This document shows positions 35,198 through 44,207 of a stretch of 64,000 bases of DNA, in pieces. The DNA comes from JAURNZ01 sp036337715 (GTDB lineage: Bacteria; Pseudomonadota; Gammaproteobacteria; Comchoanobacterales; Comchoanobacteraceae): positions 144,099-208,098 of the forward strand of contig JAYZDS010000007.1 in assembly GCA_036337715.1 (NCBI GenBank), in the 5' to 3' direction. The notes under the pieces are model-generated. The model saw only the letters and a list, made by a program, of their open reading frames with translations. It was not told the origin of the DNA and ran no database searches. A program made the translations under genes and the position numbers. Within the stretch, counting starts at the first letter, position 1, and each line of letters begins with the position of its first letter.

Positions 35198-36110
35198 AAC
35201 CAAAACCAGTCAATTTGTTACTAAATTTGGTAAAAAATATTCAGATAATTTAATTTATGGGGTTGCCTTTACTTTCGCAATGGTTGCACTTTCCATGCTT
35301 GGGTTGCCCACTATGTGGATAGCAACTTCGTTTATCGTTTTAGTACATTTGAGACATGATTTGTCCCAGAGCGCAGTCATTGCTTTGGTTGCGGTCTTAA
35401 CTATTTTCTTTATATCTGGTTCTTACAATGCGTTTATTCCGATTCTTGCAGTTGTTTTGTCTGCTGAATTATATAAAAGATACCATTCTTTAATGTTGTC
35501 CTATGAGGCCTTAATTATTTTGGCTATGCTAAGCGTTATCCTGATACATTTATTTGTACCCGACATATCTAGTTGGTGGATAGCACGTTTTGATCCAATT
35601 AAAGAAATTGTTTTAAATGATAAATCTGTTGATGCTAAGCAAGTGAACGAAGCGTTTACTGCGATGTCCAAGATTGCAACTGGTTTGACAGCCATTTCAG
35701 CGATCTTATCTGCAATGCTGGGATTAACCATAGGTTCAATTTGGTATGCAGCGATTGAAAAGAAAACTAAAAAACTAAGCAATGAATTATTAGGTGCAAG
35801 AATGGGTCTAATCATCCCCATATTAAGTCTTTTTGGTATTGTTGCCTGGTTATTGAAATACAACTGGATGGTTGACATGTTGCCTATTGTCATTGGTGCA
35901 CTGTCTCTTTATGGCTTGTATGTATTCATATGTGTATCTTGGTATTTATTTAAGAAGCCAATTTGGATATACATTATGTTTTTACTTGGATTATTCTTAT
36001 ACATGAGTTTTGATGTGTTTAAGATTTTTATTGTGCTAATTGCTGTAACGGATTATTTTGCAAATTGGCGTGAAATATTTAAAAAGGTATCTGTTGATAC
36101 TAAAGATTGA
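35190..36110 (+). CDS. DUF2232-like multi-pass membrane protein
   Basis: A 306-residue protein with about eight predicted membrane helices. It sits between rpsR and rplI, where many gammaproteobacteria have a YybS/DUF2232 membrane protein of unknown function. That location and the topology are the basis for the call; no motif decides it. The ATG at 35190 overlaps the rpsR end by 8 nt (CATGCCTAA). An upstream in-frame ATG at 35133 lies inside the S18 domain and is less likely. Confidence 0.75.
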   Translation: MPKTKTSQFVTKFGKKYSDNLIYGVAFTFAMVALSMLGLPTMWIATSFIVLVHLRHDLSQSAVIALVAVLTIFFISGSYNAFIPILAVVLSAELYKRYHSLMLSYEALIILAMLSVILIHLFVPDISSWWIARFDPIKEIVLNDKSVDAKQVNEAFTAMSKIATGLTAISAILSAMLGLTIGSIWYAAIEKKTKKLSNELLGARMGLIIPILSLFGIVAWLLKYNWMVDMLPIVIGALSLYGLYVFICVSWYLFKKPIWIYIMFLLGLFLYMSFDVFKIFIVLIAVTDYFANWREIFKKVSVDTKD

Positions 36111-36129
36111 TTATGATGAGGAAAAAAAT

Positions 36130-36729
36130 ATGCGTGTATTGTTAAAAGAAAAAATTTTAAACCTAGGTACAGTTGGAGACCAAGTTGAAGTTCGCTCAGG
36201 TTATGCTCGAAATTTCTTAATTCCACAAGGTAAAGCAATGGCAGTGAACCAAGAAAATCTAGCTGAATTTGAAAAAATTAGGAAAGCGCTTGAAGCCAAT
36301 GAAGCTGAGAAGTTAGCAATGGCTGAGAAAAGAGCTGAAAAGCTTAAAAAACAAGCCATTGTTTTTGAGTCAAAAGTTAAAGAAGGCGATCAAATTTTTG
36401 GATCCATTACGGTAAGTGAGTTAGCAGATATGTATGCTAATCATGGCCACGAAGTGCTTCGAAGTGAACTAAAAATCATTGATGGTCCGATTAAATCACT
36501 GGGAGAATATGATTATATATTACAGGTTCACCCTGATTTAAGTTTACATCTGAAGTTCAAGGTCGTCAGTGATCAGCCAATCGAAAAAACTGAAAAAGTA
36601 AAAAATACCAAAGCGACAGAAGATACCATTGATGAACAAATGGATCAAGTTGAAGAGGTAGTTGAAGAAGTAGTCGAAGAAAAAGAAAATCTAGAAGATA
36701 ACGATACCTCTATTGATGATAAAGAATAA
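36130..36729 (+). CDS. rplI: Ribosomal protein bL9 with acidic C-terminal tail
   Basis: A 199-residue protein; L9 is usually about 150. Residues 1-150 are a full L9: N-domain MRVLLKEKILNLG, VRSGYARNFLIPQGKA, the long connecting helix, and the C-domain SITVSELADM to LHLKFKV. About 49 further residues follow (EKTEKVKN, DEQMDQVEEVVEEVVEE, DNDTSIDDKE), strongly acidic and probably helical or disordered. An in-frame ATG at 36058 is inside the previous gene; ATG 36130 has GAGGA upstream and begins at the family's N-terminus. The stop overlaps the dnaB start (TAATG). Confidence 0.94.
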   Translation: MRVLLKEKILNLGTVGDQVEVRSGYARNFLIPQGKAMAVNQENLAEFEKIRKALEANEAEKLAMAEKRAEKLKKQAIVFESKVKEGDQIFGSITVSELADMYANHGHEVLRSELKIIDGPIKSLGEYDYILQVHPDLSLHLKFKVVSDQPIEKTEKVKNTKATEDTIDEQMDQVEEVVEEVVEEKENLEDNDTSIDDKE

Positions 36730-38111
36730 TGGTTGAGGTCAAAGCAGAGGATCAATTAAAAATACCTCCTCATGCACAAGAGGCCGAACGTTTTATCCTT
36801 GGGGCATTGATGTCTGAGCCATCATGCTTCGAACGCGTATCTGAGGTATTGCAAGCTAAAGATTTTTACATGCCTCAGCATAAACTTCTTTATGAAATCA
36901 TTGCTGGTTTAGCAAGACAAGATAAGCCATTTGATGCTGCAATCCTTGTTGAATCCTTATCTCATGACAAACGAATTGAAGAAGTTGGTGGAGAGTCTTA
37001 TCTATATCATTGCCTTCAATCAGTACCAAGTATCATCAATATTCTAGCCTATGCCAAAGTTGTTCGTGAAAAAGCGGTGCTAAGACAACTCATAGGTACT
37101 TGTCAAGAAATTGCATCAACCGCCTATCAACCAAAAGAAGGTGAAGACTGGGAAAAAATCATTGATAAAGCAGAGCAGAAAATTTTTGCGATCAGTGATC
37201 AACGTTCCTCATCCGATTCAATGCCAGAGTCTCTAAGTGATATTTTAGCAAGAACAGCTGAAAGAATTGATCTACTTCATGAAATGAAGGGTGCCATCAC
37301 TGGTTTGCCAACCGGCTTTTCTGATTTAGATAAAATGACATCTGGTTTACAAGCGGGTGATTTAGTCATAATTGCAGGAAGACCCTCAATGGGAAAGACT
37401 GTTTTTGGTGTTAATATTGCTGAACATGCCGCTATTCAGACAAAAAAGCCAGTTGTTATTTTTAGTTTAGAGATGCCAAGTGAAATGATTGTCATGCGAA
37501 TGCTGTCTTCTCTTGGTAGGATTAATCAACAACGATTAAGAACAGGACAATTAAAAGAAGATGATTGGCCAAGACTAACCTCAGCAATGAGTATGTTATC
37601 AGATGTGCCAATTTTTATTGATGATCAGCCTGGTTTATCCCCTAATGAAATTAAAAGTAGACTACGAAGAATTGCTAAACAGCATGGTGAAATTGGACTT
37701 GTTTTAGTTGATTATCTGCAACTCATGCAAGTGCCGGAAGCAAAAGACAATCGAACTAATGAAATTTCAATTATTTCCAGATCCTTAAAGCTAATCGCAA
37801 AAGAGTTAAGTACGCCAGTGATTGCATTATCACAATTAAATCGTGGTCTTGAACAAAGAACAGATAAACGACCTGTAATGTCTGATTTAAGAGAATCTGG
37901 TGCTATTGAACAAGATGCTGATCTAATCGGCTTCATATATAGAGACGAGGTTTATAACGAAAACACACCTGATAAAGGAGTTGCTGAAATTATTATAGGT
38001 AAGCAAAGAAATGGTCCAATTGGTAAAGTCAGATTAACGTTTCTTGGTGAATATGTTCGTTTTGAGAATTATATTCATGAAGTAGTTGAAGCTGCTCAGT
38101 ATTCGGAGTAA
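36729..38111 (+). CDS. dnaB: Replicative DNA helicase
   Basis: A 460-residue hexameric 5'-3' helicase of the replisome. The N-terminal domain starts IPPHAQEAERFILGAL. The RecA-like domain has Walker A AGRPSMGKT (about 218-226), Walker B LVLVDYLQLM, and ALSQLNRGLEQR and DLRESGAIEQDADL of motifs 3 and 4. Normal length, no intein. Translationally coupled to rplI. Confidence 0.97.
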   Translation: MVEVKAEDQLKIPPHAQEAERFILGALMSEPSCFERVSEVLQAKDFYMPQHKLLYEIIAGLARQDKPFDAAILVESLSHDKRIEEVGGESYLYHCLQSVPSIINILAYAKVVREKAVLRQLIGTCQEIASTAYQPKEGEDWEKIIDKAEQKIFAISDQRSSSDSMPESLSDILARTAERIDLLHEMKGAITGLPTGFSDLDKMTSGLQAGDLVIIAGRPSMGKTVFGVNIAEHAAIQTKKPVVIFSLEMPSEMIVMRMLSSLGRINQQRLRTGQLKEDDWPRLTSAMSMLSDVPIFIDDQPGLSPNEIKSRLRRIAKQHGEIGLVLVDYLQLMQVPEAKDNRTNEISIISRSLKLIAKELSTPVIALSQLNRGLEQRTDKRPVMSDLRESGAIEQDADLIGFIYRDEVYNENTPDKGVAEIIIGKQRNGPIGKVRLTFLGEYVRFENYIHEVVEAAQYSE

Positions 38112-38120
38112 GTTAGGTTT

Positions 38121-39161
38121 ATGAAATCTGTATTATCAATTAATACCAATGCAATAGCTCATAATTTACAACAAATAAAAAGCCGATACCCTGATGTTAA
38201 AATATTGGCCTATCTGAAACAAAATGCTTACAGTTTATCAGATGAACTTATATCATCTGTTGTAACCTCTGCAGATGGATTCGGTGTGACTGATTTTAAA
38301 GCTGCACAAAAATTAAGAAGTATTTATGCAGATAAAGTGATTGTTGATGCCTCATTGCCTCCTTTGAAAAGTGCTTTAGTTGCCGCTAGCAAACAAAATA
38401 TAACAGTTGTTGTTTATAGCTTGGAAATGATAGAACTGATTGTAAATCATAAGATTAAAGGTAATTATTGGCTTAAAATAAGCACTGGCTTTAATCGATT
38501 AGGTATTTCTGTTAAAGATGCTGACGACTCAATTAAAAAACTTGAGAAATATACGACAAATACACTTGTATTGATGACACATTTTATGGATTCTGAAGTT
38601 AGTTCTCCTATTTTAAAAGAACAAATGGATACATGGTTAAAATTAACCAGTCAATATCGTTTGCCAATATCTCATGCCAGAAGTTGTACATTATTGCAGG
38701 GTTTGGATCCGGTTGGTGACTGGGTAAGGCCAGGTTTGATGCTTTATGGTTTAATGACAAATCCGTCTTGGGACCTAAAATTAGCAGTCACATTAAAAGC
38801 CCCAATCTACCAAATTCGAAATGTGAAAGCGGGGGATTTTATTGGTTACGATCATAGTTACCAATTTGAAAATGATACACGTGTAGCCATTGTTGCTATT
38901 GGTTATGGTGATGGATTTCCACTTGAGCTTTCAGCTGAGAGTAGGTTGGCAGTAAAAGGAAAACAAGTTTCTATTGTTGGAAAAGTATCTATGGACTTCA
39001 TTGCAATTAATATTGGTAGTCTTGATGTCGCAGTAGGTGATTATGTTGAAATAATAGGCCCTAATGCAGATGTGTTTAAAAATTATCCCCATGCCCCACA
39101 TGCCATCATAACAAACTTTAAACATAGACGTATTAATCTAGAGGTTACTCATCATGCATAG
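38121..39161 (+). CDS. alr: Alanine racemase
   Basis: A 346-residue PLP enzyme making D-alanine for peptidoglycan. The PLP Lys lies in AYLKQNAYSL; most homologues read VKxNAYGHG, so the Gly-His-Gly turn has drifted. Other landmarks are STGFNRLGI (normally TGMxRLG), VRPGLMLYG, IGYDHSY (catalytic Tyr region), IVAIGYGDGFP and GKVSMDF. Nine nt after dnaB. sdhE starts 8 nt before its stop. Drift around the PLP loop could reduce activity but the key residues remain. Confidence 0.92.
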   Translation: MKSVLSINTNAIAHNLQQIKSRYPDVKILAYLKQNAYSLSDELISSVVTSADGFGVTDFKAAQKLRSIYADKVIVDASLPPLKSALVAASKQNITVVVYSLEMIELIVNHKIKGNYWLKISTGFNRLGISVKDADDSIKKLEKYTTNTLVLMTHFMDSEVSSPILKEQMDTWLKLTSQYRLPISHARSCTLLQGLDPVGDWVRPGLMLYGLMTNPSWDLKLAVTLKAPIYQIRNVKAGDFIGYDHSYQFENDTRVAIVAIGYGDGFPLELSAESRLAVKGKQVSIVGKVSMDFIAINIGSLDVAVGDYVEIIGPNADVFKNYPHAPHAIITNFKHRRINLEVTHHA

Positions 39162-39381
39162 TAAAGATAAGATTAAATGGCGTTGTCGTAGAGGTGTACT
39201 CGAGCTTGATGTGATTTTTACGCGTTTTTTGGATGAAAAGTATGATGGGTTGAAAGAAAGTGATAAAGAATTATTTGTGTCTTTATTAGAGCAGCCTGAT
39301 CCACTGTTACAAAAATGGTTAATCTATGGAGAAACACCTGATGAGTCATTTGCGAGCATAGTTGATTTGATATTATCATGA
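39154..39381 (+). CDS. sdhE: FAD assembly factor SdhE (CptB family)
   Basis: A 75-residue four-helix protein. WRCRRGVLELD contains the RGxxE motif that contacts the flavoprotein, and LLEQPDPLLQKWLIYGE is the second conserved block. SdhE promotes covalent FAD attachment to succinate dehydrogenase. It is nested in an operon with alr and a Sel1 protein (8-nt and 4-nt overlaps). Confidence 0.93.
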   Translation: MHSKDKIKWRCRRGVLELDVIFTRFLDEKYDGLKESDKELFVSLLEQPDPLLQKWLIYGETPDESFASIVDLILS

Positions 39382-40001
39382 ATTTTAAACTATTTTTAAC
39401 CCCCGGTGTTTATTGGCGAGTCATCGGTTCAATATTTACATTATGTTTAATGCTTTTTTTATTTGAATGTAATTCCAATGCGCCAATGGCTGAGGCGATT
39501 GGTGCGTTTGAAATGGGTGAGATACGTCTTGCTTATCATTTGTGGGTTGATAAAGAAGAACATTGGAGTCCTGAAGTTCAAAGAGGGTATGCGTTAATGC
39601 TTTTAAAAGGCGAGTATGTTGAAAAAGACACAAAGCTTGGTAAAGCAATGTTGATTAATGCAGCGAACCAGTGTGATGTTGTGGCTATGCGTGAGCTTGG
39701 TTTACTTTTTCTTCGTGGAGAATATGTTGGTCAAGATTTCCAATTATCCTATAAGTGGCTTCATAAAGCTGCTCAAAAGGGCGATACCTCAAGTATGAAC
39801 GTACTTGGATGGATGTATACGAATGGGGTAGGAATTGATTCAGATTTAAGTCGTGCCCTTTTTTGGTATGGTATTTCTGCATTAAAAGGGAATGATGCTG
39901 CTTTGGATTTATTAAAGTATATAAAAGTGTATTTTAAACAAGAAGAATACGATATCGTGTTGCAAAGTTTAACGCTATGGCAGCCCGATCTTTCTTGTTA
40001 A
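39378..40001 (+). CDS. Sel1-repeat protein, membrane-anchored or exported
   Basis: A 207-residue protein with an N-terminal hydrophobic segment (about 13-30, VIGSIFTLCLMLFLFEC). It then has Sel1-like repeats: AMRELGLLFLRGEYVGQDF, SYKWLHKAAQKGDTSSMNVL, GWMYTNGVGIDSDLSRALFW. The repeats form an alpha-solenoid for protein contacts. Cys31 after the hydrophobic segment could be a lipidation site but the lipobox is poor. The partner is unknown. Coupled to sdhE by 4 nt, converging with icmF by 4 nt. Confidence 0.8.
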   Translation: MNFKLFLTPGVYWRVIGSIFTLCLMLFLFECNSNAPMAEAIGAFEMGEIRLAYHLWVDKEEHWSPEVQRGYALMLLKGEYVEKDTKLGKAMLINAANQCDVVAMRELGLLFLRGEYVGQDFQLSYKWLHKAAQKGDTSSMNVLGWMYTNGVGIDSDLSRALFWYGISALKGNDAALDLLKYIKVYFKQEEYDIVLQSLTLWQPDLSC

Positions 40002-42325
40002 GTTAGTGATGGATTAGGTTTTTGTGACCTTAAAATAATTAGCCAATTAAGATCACTTTCTGTTTGTCCTGAAATTTTAAAAGTATGATTTGAAAAAGCA
40101 AGTTCGTTATTTGCGAAAGTCCCAGATTCGAACCAACGCCAAAAGCCCCAGATACCTTTATGTTCACTCACTTTCTTTTTGCCTTCATAAATATTAATGC
40201 CGGCTTGGCTTATGCCTGTTGGCCAACCAACAATAACAGGTTTATTCATATTCATTGCAATTTCATTTGTTTTTATGGACCACGTTTCATTATCATATAT
40301 AGGTGACAAGTTTATTTCCAAGTGGGGTGAGGTATCACCTTGATATAGAAGTGTTTGAACAGCAGCAATGGCTTTAAAGTAATTGAGATTATCATCTTTA
40401 ATTGGAAATATGGTGCCTGGATAAACGGTTTTAAAGGTTTGTACGCGTGAATCAACAAAAGGTAAAATATAGTTGTTATAATAAATGTTGATTAATCCGC
40501 CTACACCATAAAACTGATTGAAAGCATTTAATGTTGCATCTTGAGGACTTTCTTTTACTAGAGGATAACTATTTGAAAATTGTTTTGTATGATAAGGATA
40601 AATGGTTTTTTGCCAGATACCATTCATATATTTTCCAGCTTCATTGAGTAATAATTGCCACGTAATCAACTGAATGTTTTTGAGTTCTGGAAAGGCTTCC
40701 TCTTGGGCTTTTAATTTGCTAAGTATGTGGTTGCTTTCTGGTTTTTGGTTGTGTTTCACAAGAAACTCAAATGCATAAAAAGACTTATTAGGGTTGTTAG
40801 ATATTTGTTTTAACCAAGTGATAAGTTCATCTATTAAAGGTTTCACTTTGCCATCACTGGTTTGGCTGTTGAGTGTTTTAATTAATTCATCAAAGCTAGC
40901 TATATTTTTTAAATCAGGTTGTAGCCAGTTTTTGGCATGTTTAAGACATTCTTCCTCTGATAAACGGTTTGTCAAAGCTGAACAAGCTGTTTTTATGTGT
41001 GTCGTTGTAATAAGGTTGGGCAAAGGATCACTAAGTTTTTTTGAGCCAAATGCATAATGTAAACTTGCGATAAACCGTTCTTCATCAGTGGCATTATTCC
41101 AAACTTTTTGCAAAGCGATGTTTTTATCTGCTAGTAAATCATTTAGTAAGTTATTTAAAATTTTATTATCTTTACCTTGTTTATTAAGTTGTCTGATATC
41201 AATGGCAGCAATGATAGGCGTCATGGCATCTAGCGTCTCAGCATAGTTACTAGCAATTTCAGATGCCTCATCTAGTTGTTGATTCGTTAAGCGAAATACC
41301 GGTGCAATCCCTTTACTGAGCCATTTAAGGAAGGGTTGTTTCTTTTCAAGTGTTTCGATGTGACTTTGAGCTGCTGTTATTTTTTCAAGTGGTTGTTTCT
41401 GCCAAGTATCTCTTAAATGAAATTTGAAACTGACAATCTGAATAACCATTAGAGCGATTGTAAATGCCAACAAGCATTTTCTCCATGAGTATTTTTTGTT
41501 GGTCACAACTGTCAACCCAGATGCTAATGGTGGGGTGAAAAGCATTTTTGGTGTGCCATTTTGCCATATTTGTCCATAACAATATATTTGTTGAACAGGC
41601 ATAGCCACAATAACTTTATTTAAGCCTAATTGTAAATTTAGACAATGTTGCGGAAAATCATTGATGATCTTTTTCACTTCAGGGTTACTAATACGGTTTA
41701 ATAATTGGTTGCCATAAGTTTGTAGTTGGGCATATAAGGTTTCAAAAGCTTCTTGAAGGTAATCAATGGTATATGATTTTGTTTGTTTTGAGCCAATTGG
41801 AAGGGTCATATTTTTTTCTGACATATCAGACATAAAAGGACTAAATCCTTGAATTTTATCTGCATGTGAAATGATGACATGTGTTTCAATCTTGCTAGTG
41901 TGTTTTGCTTTAAAACGTCTGCATTCTTCAGTTGTTAAAAAATAATATATTCTTTTAGCTTTAAGCTGTTTAACACATTGCCACCATTGGTCACTAATGC
42001 CACCCATATCCTCTAATGTCATTTCAAGCGCCCAAAGTGCATTATCCTTAAACTGCCAGATATGCATCGTTACATTGCCGATAGGCACGGTTTTCAAATG
42101 AATCCAATTATTATCCCTAAGAATGGTGCTTTTCCCAGATTTCTCGGTCCCCGTAACAATGATCCAATGACCTTTGGAGTTTTTAAATTGTCTCAAAATT
42201 TTTTTGATACCGCGGTTTCTAGTCCAATTTTGATAAATTTGTTTTGGTCTAAGTAGAGTGTCAACAATCAACAAGCTGCTTAGGATAACAGTTGATGATG
42301 AAATGATTAGATCAGTATATAGCAT
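39998..42325 (-). CDS. icmF: IcmF/TssM-family secretion system membrane protein
   Basis: A 775-residue inner-membrane protein with TM helices at about 5-25 and 283-300, a Walker A loop GTEKSGKS (59-66) in the cytoplasmic domain between them, and a large periplasmic part. The C-terminal third carries the IcmF signature SYPLVKESPQDATLNAFNQF and GVGGLINIYY, and later GIWGFWRWFES. In Dot/Icm (type IVB) and type VI systems IcmF pairs with DotU to stabilise the envelope complex. It is shorter than Legionella IcmF (about 970). DotU/IcmH is 1 nt upstream. No other secretion genes lie in the window, so the system cannot be decided. Confidence 0.85.
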   Translation of the reverse strand: MLYTDLIISSSTVILSSLLIVDTLLRPKQIYQNWTRNRGIKKILRQFKNSKGHWIIVTGTEKSGKSTILRDNNWIHLKTVPIGNVTMHIWQFKDNALWALEMTLEDMGGISDQWWQCVKQLKAKRIYYFLTTEECRRFKAKHTSKIETHVIISHADKIQGFSPFMSDMSEKNMTLPIGSKQTKSYTIDYLQEAFETLYAQLQTYGNQLLNRISNPEVKKIINDFPQHCLNLQLGLNKVIVAMPVQQIYCYGQIWQNGTPKMLFTPPLASGLTVVTNKKYSWRKCLLAFTIALMVIQIVSFKFHLRDTWQKQPLEKITAAQSHIETLEKKQPFLKWLSKGIAPVFRLTNQQLDEASEIASNYAETLDAMTPIIAAIDIRQLNKQGKDNKILNNLLNDLLADKNIALQKVWNNATDEERFIASLHYAFGSKKLSDPLPNLITTTHIKTACSALTNRLSEEECLKHAKNWLQPDLKNIASFDELIKTLNSQTSDGKVKPLIDELITWLKQISNNPNKSFYAFEFLVKHNQKPESNHILSKLKAQEEAFPELKNIQLITWQLLLNEAGKYMNGIWQKTIYPYHTKQFSNSYPLVKESPQDATLNAFNQFYGVGGLINIYYNNYILPFVDSRVQTFKTVYPGTIFPIKDDNLNYFKAIAAVQTLLYQGDTSPHLEINLSPIYDNETWSIKTNEIAMNMNKPVIVGWPTGISQAGINIYEGKKKVSEHKGIWGFWRWFESGTFANNELAFSNHTFKISGQTESDLNWLIILRSQKPNPSLT

Positions 42326-42985
42326 TTAGGTCAATAAAAGCTGCCAAGTACTATCTAGCCACATTTGGCTGATAGATAAAATTACAATACCACAAGAAGC
42401 TAGCTTGAGCACTTGCCCTGACCAGTCACAATCATTAATTGAAAATTCTGGCTGTGGTTGCTCTAATGCAAAGCTTGGGCTGCTGGATAATAAGCCTTGT
42501 TGCTCAAGCACAAAAACAACGTCATTAAGCATGGGTGCCAATGGATGACTTTGATCAACCACAAAATCGTTTAAACAACGGTATGCAATGATCAACAGTG
42601 GTGCGTGATCTTGTGGAAATTGCAGACAATAATTAACAATAGAACGGATTTTTTCAATCGTATCTTCGCTCATTTGTTGCCACATCATTTTTGCCCACCC
42701 ATTTAAAATGATTTGAGCTGCTTTACACTGTTGTGGTGACGTGTCTTGACTTTGGCTGACAAAATGCTTTAAGAGCGCATCTGTTTGTGTCATTGAATAA
42801 GTTGATGATAGAAGAGACTCTCTATGAATGGTATTTAGCTTTTCCATAAAGTTCATGCTTGCTCTGACCATTGGGTGATTCAAAACATCAATAGGCATGC
42901 TTTGAATACTCAGTGTATCCTTAGTAATTACTGCATGGTTTTTTGTTTTAACTTCATTTTTATGAGAAAGTGCATTTGCCAACAT
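42326..42985 (-). CDS. icmH: DotU/IcmH-family protein
   Basis: A 219-residue protein with a soluble helical N-terminal domain and a single C-terminal membrane helix (about 195-215, LKLASCGIVILSISQMWL), the DotU/IcmH layout. The region FPQDHAPLLIIAYRCLNDFV is comparable to the DotU core. It is identified partly by its place directly before icmF. The product of this pair anchors type IVB or type VI secretion machines in the inner membrane. GGAG lies about 11 nt before the ATG. Confidence 0.75.
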   Translation of the reverse strand: MLANALSHKNEVKTKNHAVITKDTLSIQSMPIDVLNHPMVRASMNFMEKLNTIHRESLLSSTYSMTQTDALLKHFVSQSQDTSPQQCKAAQIILNGWAKMMWQQMSEDTIEKIRSIVNYCLQFPQDHAPLLIIAYRCLNDFVVDQSHPLAPMLNDVVFVLEQQGLLSSSPSFALEQPQPEFSINDCDWSGQVLKLASCGIVILSISQMWLDSTWQLLLT

Positions 42986-43056
42986 AATACTTTACTCCGT
43001 ATTGAATTTAATTGTACCTTAGGCAATTATGAATTTCATCTTTTTTTCTAATATTT

Positions 43057-43656
43057 TTAAGTGACCGTTTCCCAGTTTTTTCTGGAGAGTAAGGCTTGTT
43101 TGACAGTATTGCCATCTAAGTATTCTAGTTCCCCACCGATTGGCATACCATAACCAATGCGGGTACATGGAATTTTTAAGGGTTTTAGCTGATTTGTAAT
43201 GTATTGCGCAGTAACTTCACCTTCAACGGTAGAATTAGTCGCTAGGATGACTTCGTTGACTTGGTTTTTCGAACATTGTTCTACCAAATCAGGAATACCT
43301 ATGTCTTCTGGGCCCACGCCATCAATAGGTGAAATTCTACCCATTAATACAAAGTATCTACCTCTAAAACACATAGATTCTTCGACACTAATTAAGTCTG
43401 AAGGTGTTTCTACAACACAAATAGTGCTGTGTTCTCTTGAAGTGTCGCTACAAATCGTACATTTAGGACCCTCGCTGAAGTTGCGGCATTGCTCACAGTG
43501 TTTGATTGCAGAGACAGCTTCAACGATGGTGTGCCCTAACTGATTAGTAAGGTCCCTATCCTTTAACATGTTTATTGCCATGCGCATAGCCGTTTTAGGA
43601 CCAACGCCTGGTAAAAATTGAAGTTTGTCAATTAACTTCTGAAGGTGAGGGGTCAT
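43057..43656 (-). CDS. recR: Recombination protein RecR
   Basis: A 199-residue RecFOR partner. Features in order are the helix-hairpin-helix FLPGVGPKTAMRMAI, the Cys4 zinc finger (CEQCRNFSEGPKCTIC), and the Toprim domain (ICVVETPSDLISVE, then ATNSTVEGEVTAQY) with the C-terminal Walker-B-like segment. It loads RecA at gaps. Six nt after ybaB. Confidence 0.96.
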   Translation of the reverse strand: MTPHLQKLIDKLQFLPGVGPKTAMRMAINMLKDRDLTNQLGHTIVEAVSAIKHCEQCRNFSEGPKCTICSDTSREHSTICVVETPSDLISVEESMCFRGRYFVLMGRISPIDGVGPEDIGIPDLVEQCSKNQVNEVILATNSTVEGEVTAQYITNQLKPLKIPCTRIGYGMPIGGELEYLDGNTVKQALLSRKNWETVT

Positions 43657-43662
43657 AAAATA

Positions 43663-44001
43663 TTATTCACCTTCTGCTTTTCCAGCATTGCCGCCATCTG
43701 GATTAATCATTTTGGCCATGTCCATAATTCGACCACGCTGATCCTCAGTGATTTTGTCAACTGCGTCAGAAAAAGCTGAGATTAATAGCGTTTCAAGACC
43801 TGCATGTCCTCGAGCATCATCAGAAATTTTTAGCGATTTGAGCTTATAGTCTCCGCCCATAACCACTTCAACAGCACCTGCACCAACAGATACCTTAAAC
43901 TCTGTGTTTTTAATTTTTTCTTGAGCTTGCTCGAGTGTTTCCTGCATCTGTTTAGCAGCATCCATGATTTTACCTAAATCAAAATTATTTTCTTCACTCA
44001 T
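43663..44001 (-). CDS. ybaB: YbaB/EbfC nucleoid-associated protein
   Basis: A 112-residue DNA-binding dimer. The helical KIMDAAKQMQETLEQAQEKI is followed by VSVGAGAVEVVMGGDYKLKSLKI, both typical of the family. AAGGAGAG precedes the ATG. It forms a two-gene unit with recR. In most relatives both follow dnaX on the same strand; here they point away from it. Confidence 0.93.
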   Translation of the reverse strand: MSEENNFDLGKIMDAAKQMQETLEQAQEKIKNTEFKVSVGAGAVEVVMGGDYKLKSLKISDDARGHAGLETLLISAFSDAVDKITEDQRGRIMDMAKMINPDGGNAGKAEGE

Positions 44002-44069
44002 TGTTCTCTCCTTAATAAGATTTATAATTACAATTTTAACATGATTTCAACAAATTTACACACTGTGGG

Positions 44070-44100
44070 TTGCAATTTTGCGTCAATCTATTAATATTAT
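44070..44100 (+). promoter_or_regulatory. Candidate promoter for ffs-dnaX
   Basis: TTGCAA at 44070-44075 and TATTAT at 44095-44100, 19 nt apart, ending a few bases before the SRP RNA. The spacing is longer than ideal. Confidence 0.35.
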
Positions 44101-44103
44101 AGC

Positions 44104-44197
44104 AGTCAGCCCTTCCGCGGCGATAGAATGTGAACCCCGTCAGGTCTGGAAAGAAGCAGCGGCAGCATTCAAATCGGGTGCCGGAATGTGGCTGACA
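44104..44197 (+). ncRNA. ffs: Signal recognition particle RNA (4.5S, bacterial small type)
   Basis: A ~94-nt hairpin RNA. The ends GTCAGCC (44105-44111) and GGCTGAC (44190-44196) pair. The conserved core GAACCCCGTCAGGTCTGGAA and the opposite GAAGCAGCGGCAGC form the Ffh-binding symmetric and asymmetric loops. It lies directly before dnaX, as in many gammaproteobacteria. Its end is 10 nt from the dnaX ATG. Confidence 0.95.
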
Positions 44198-44207
44198 CTT
44201 AATTTTT

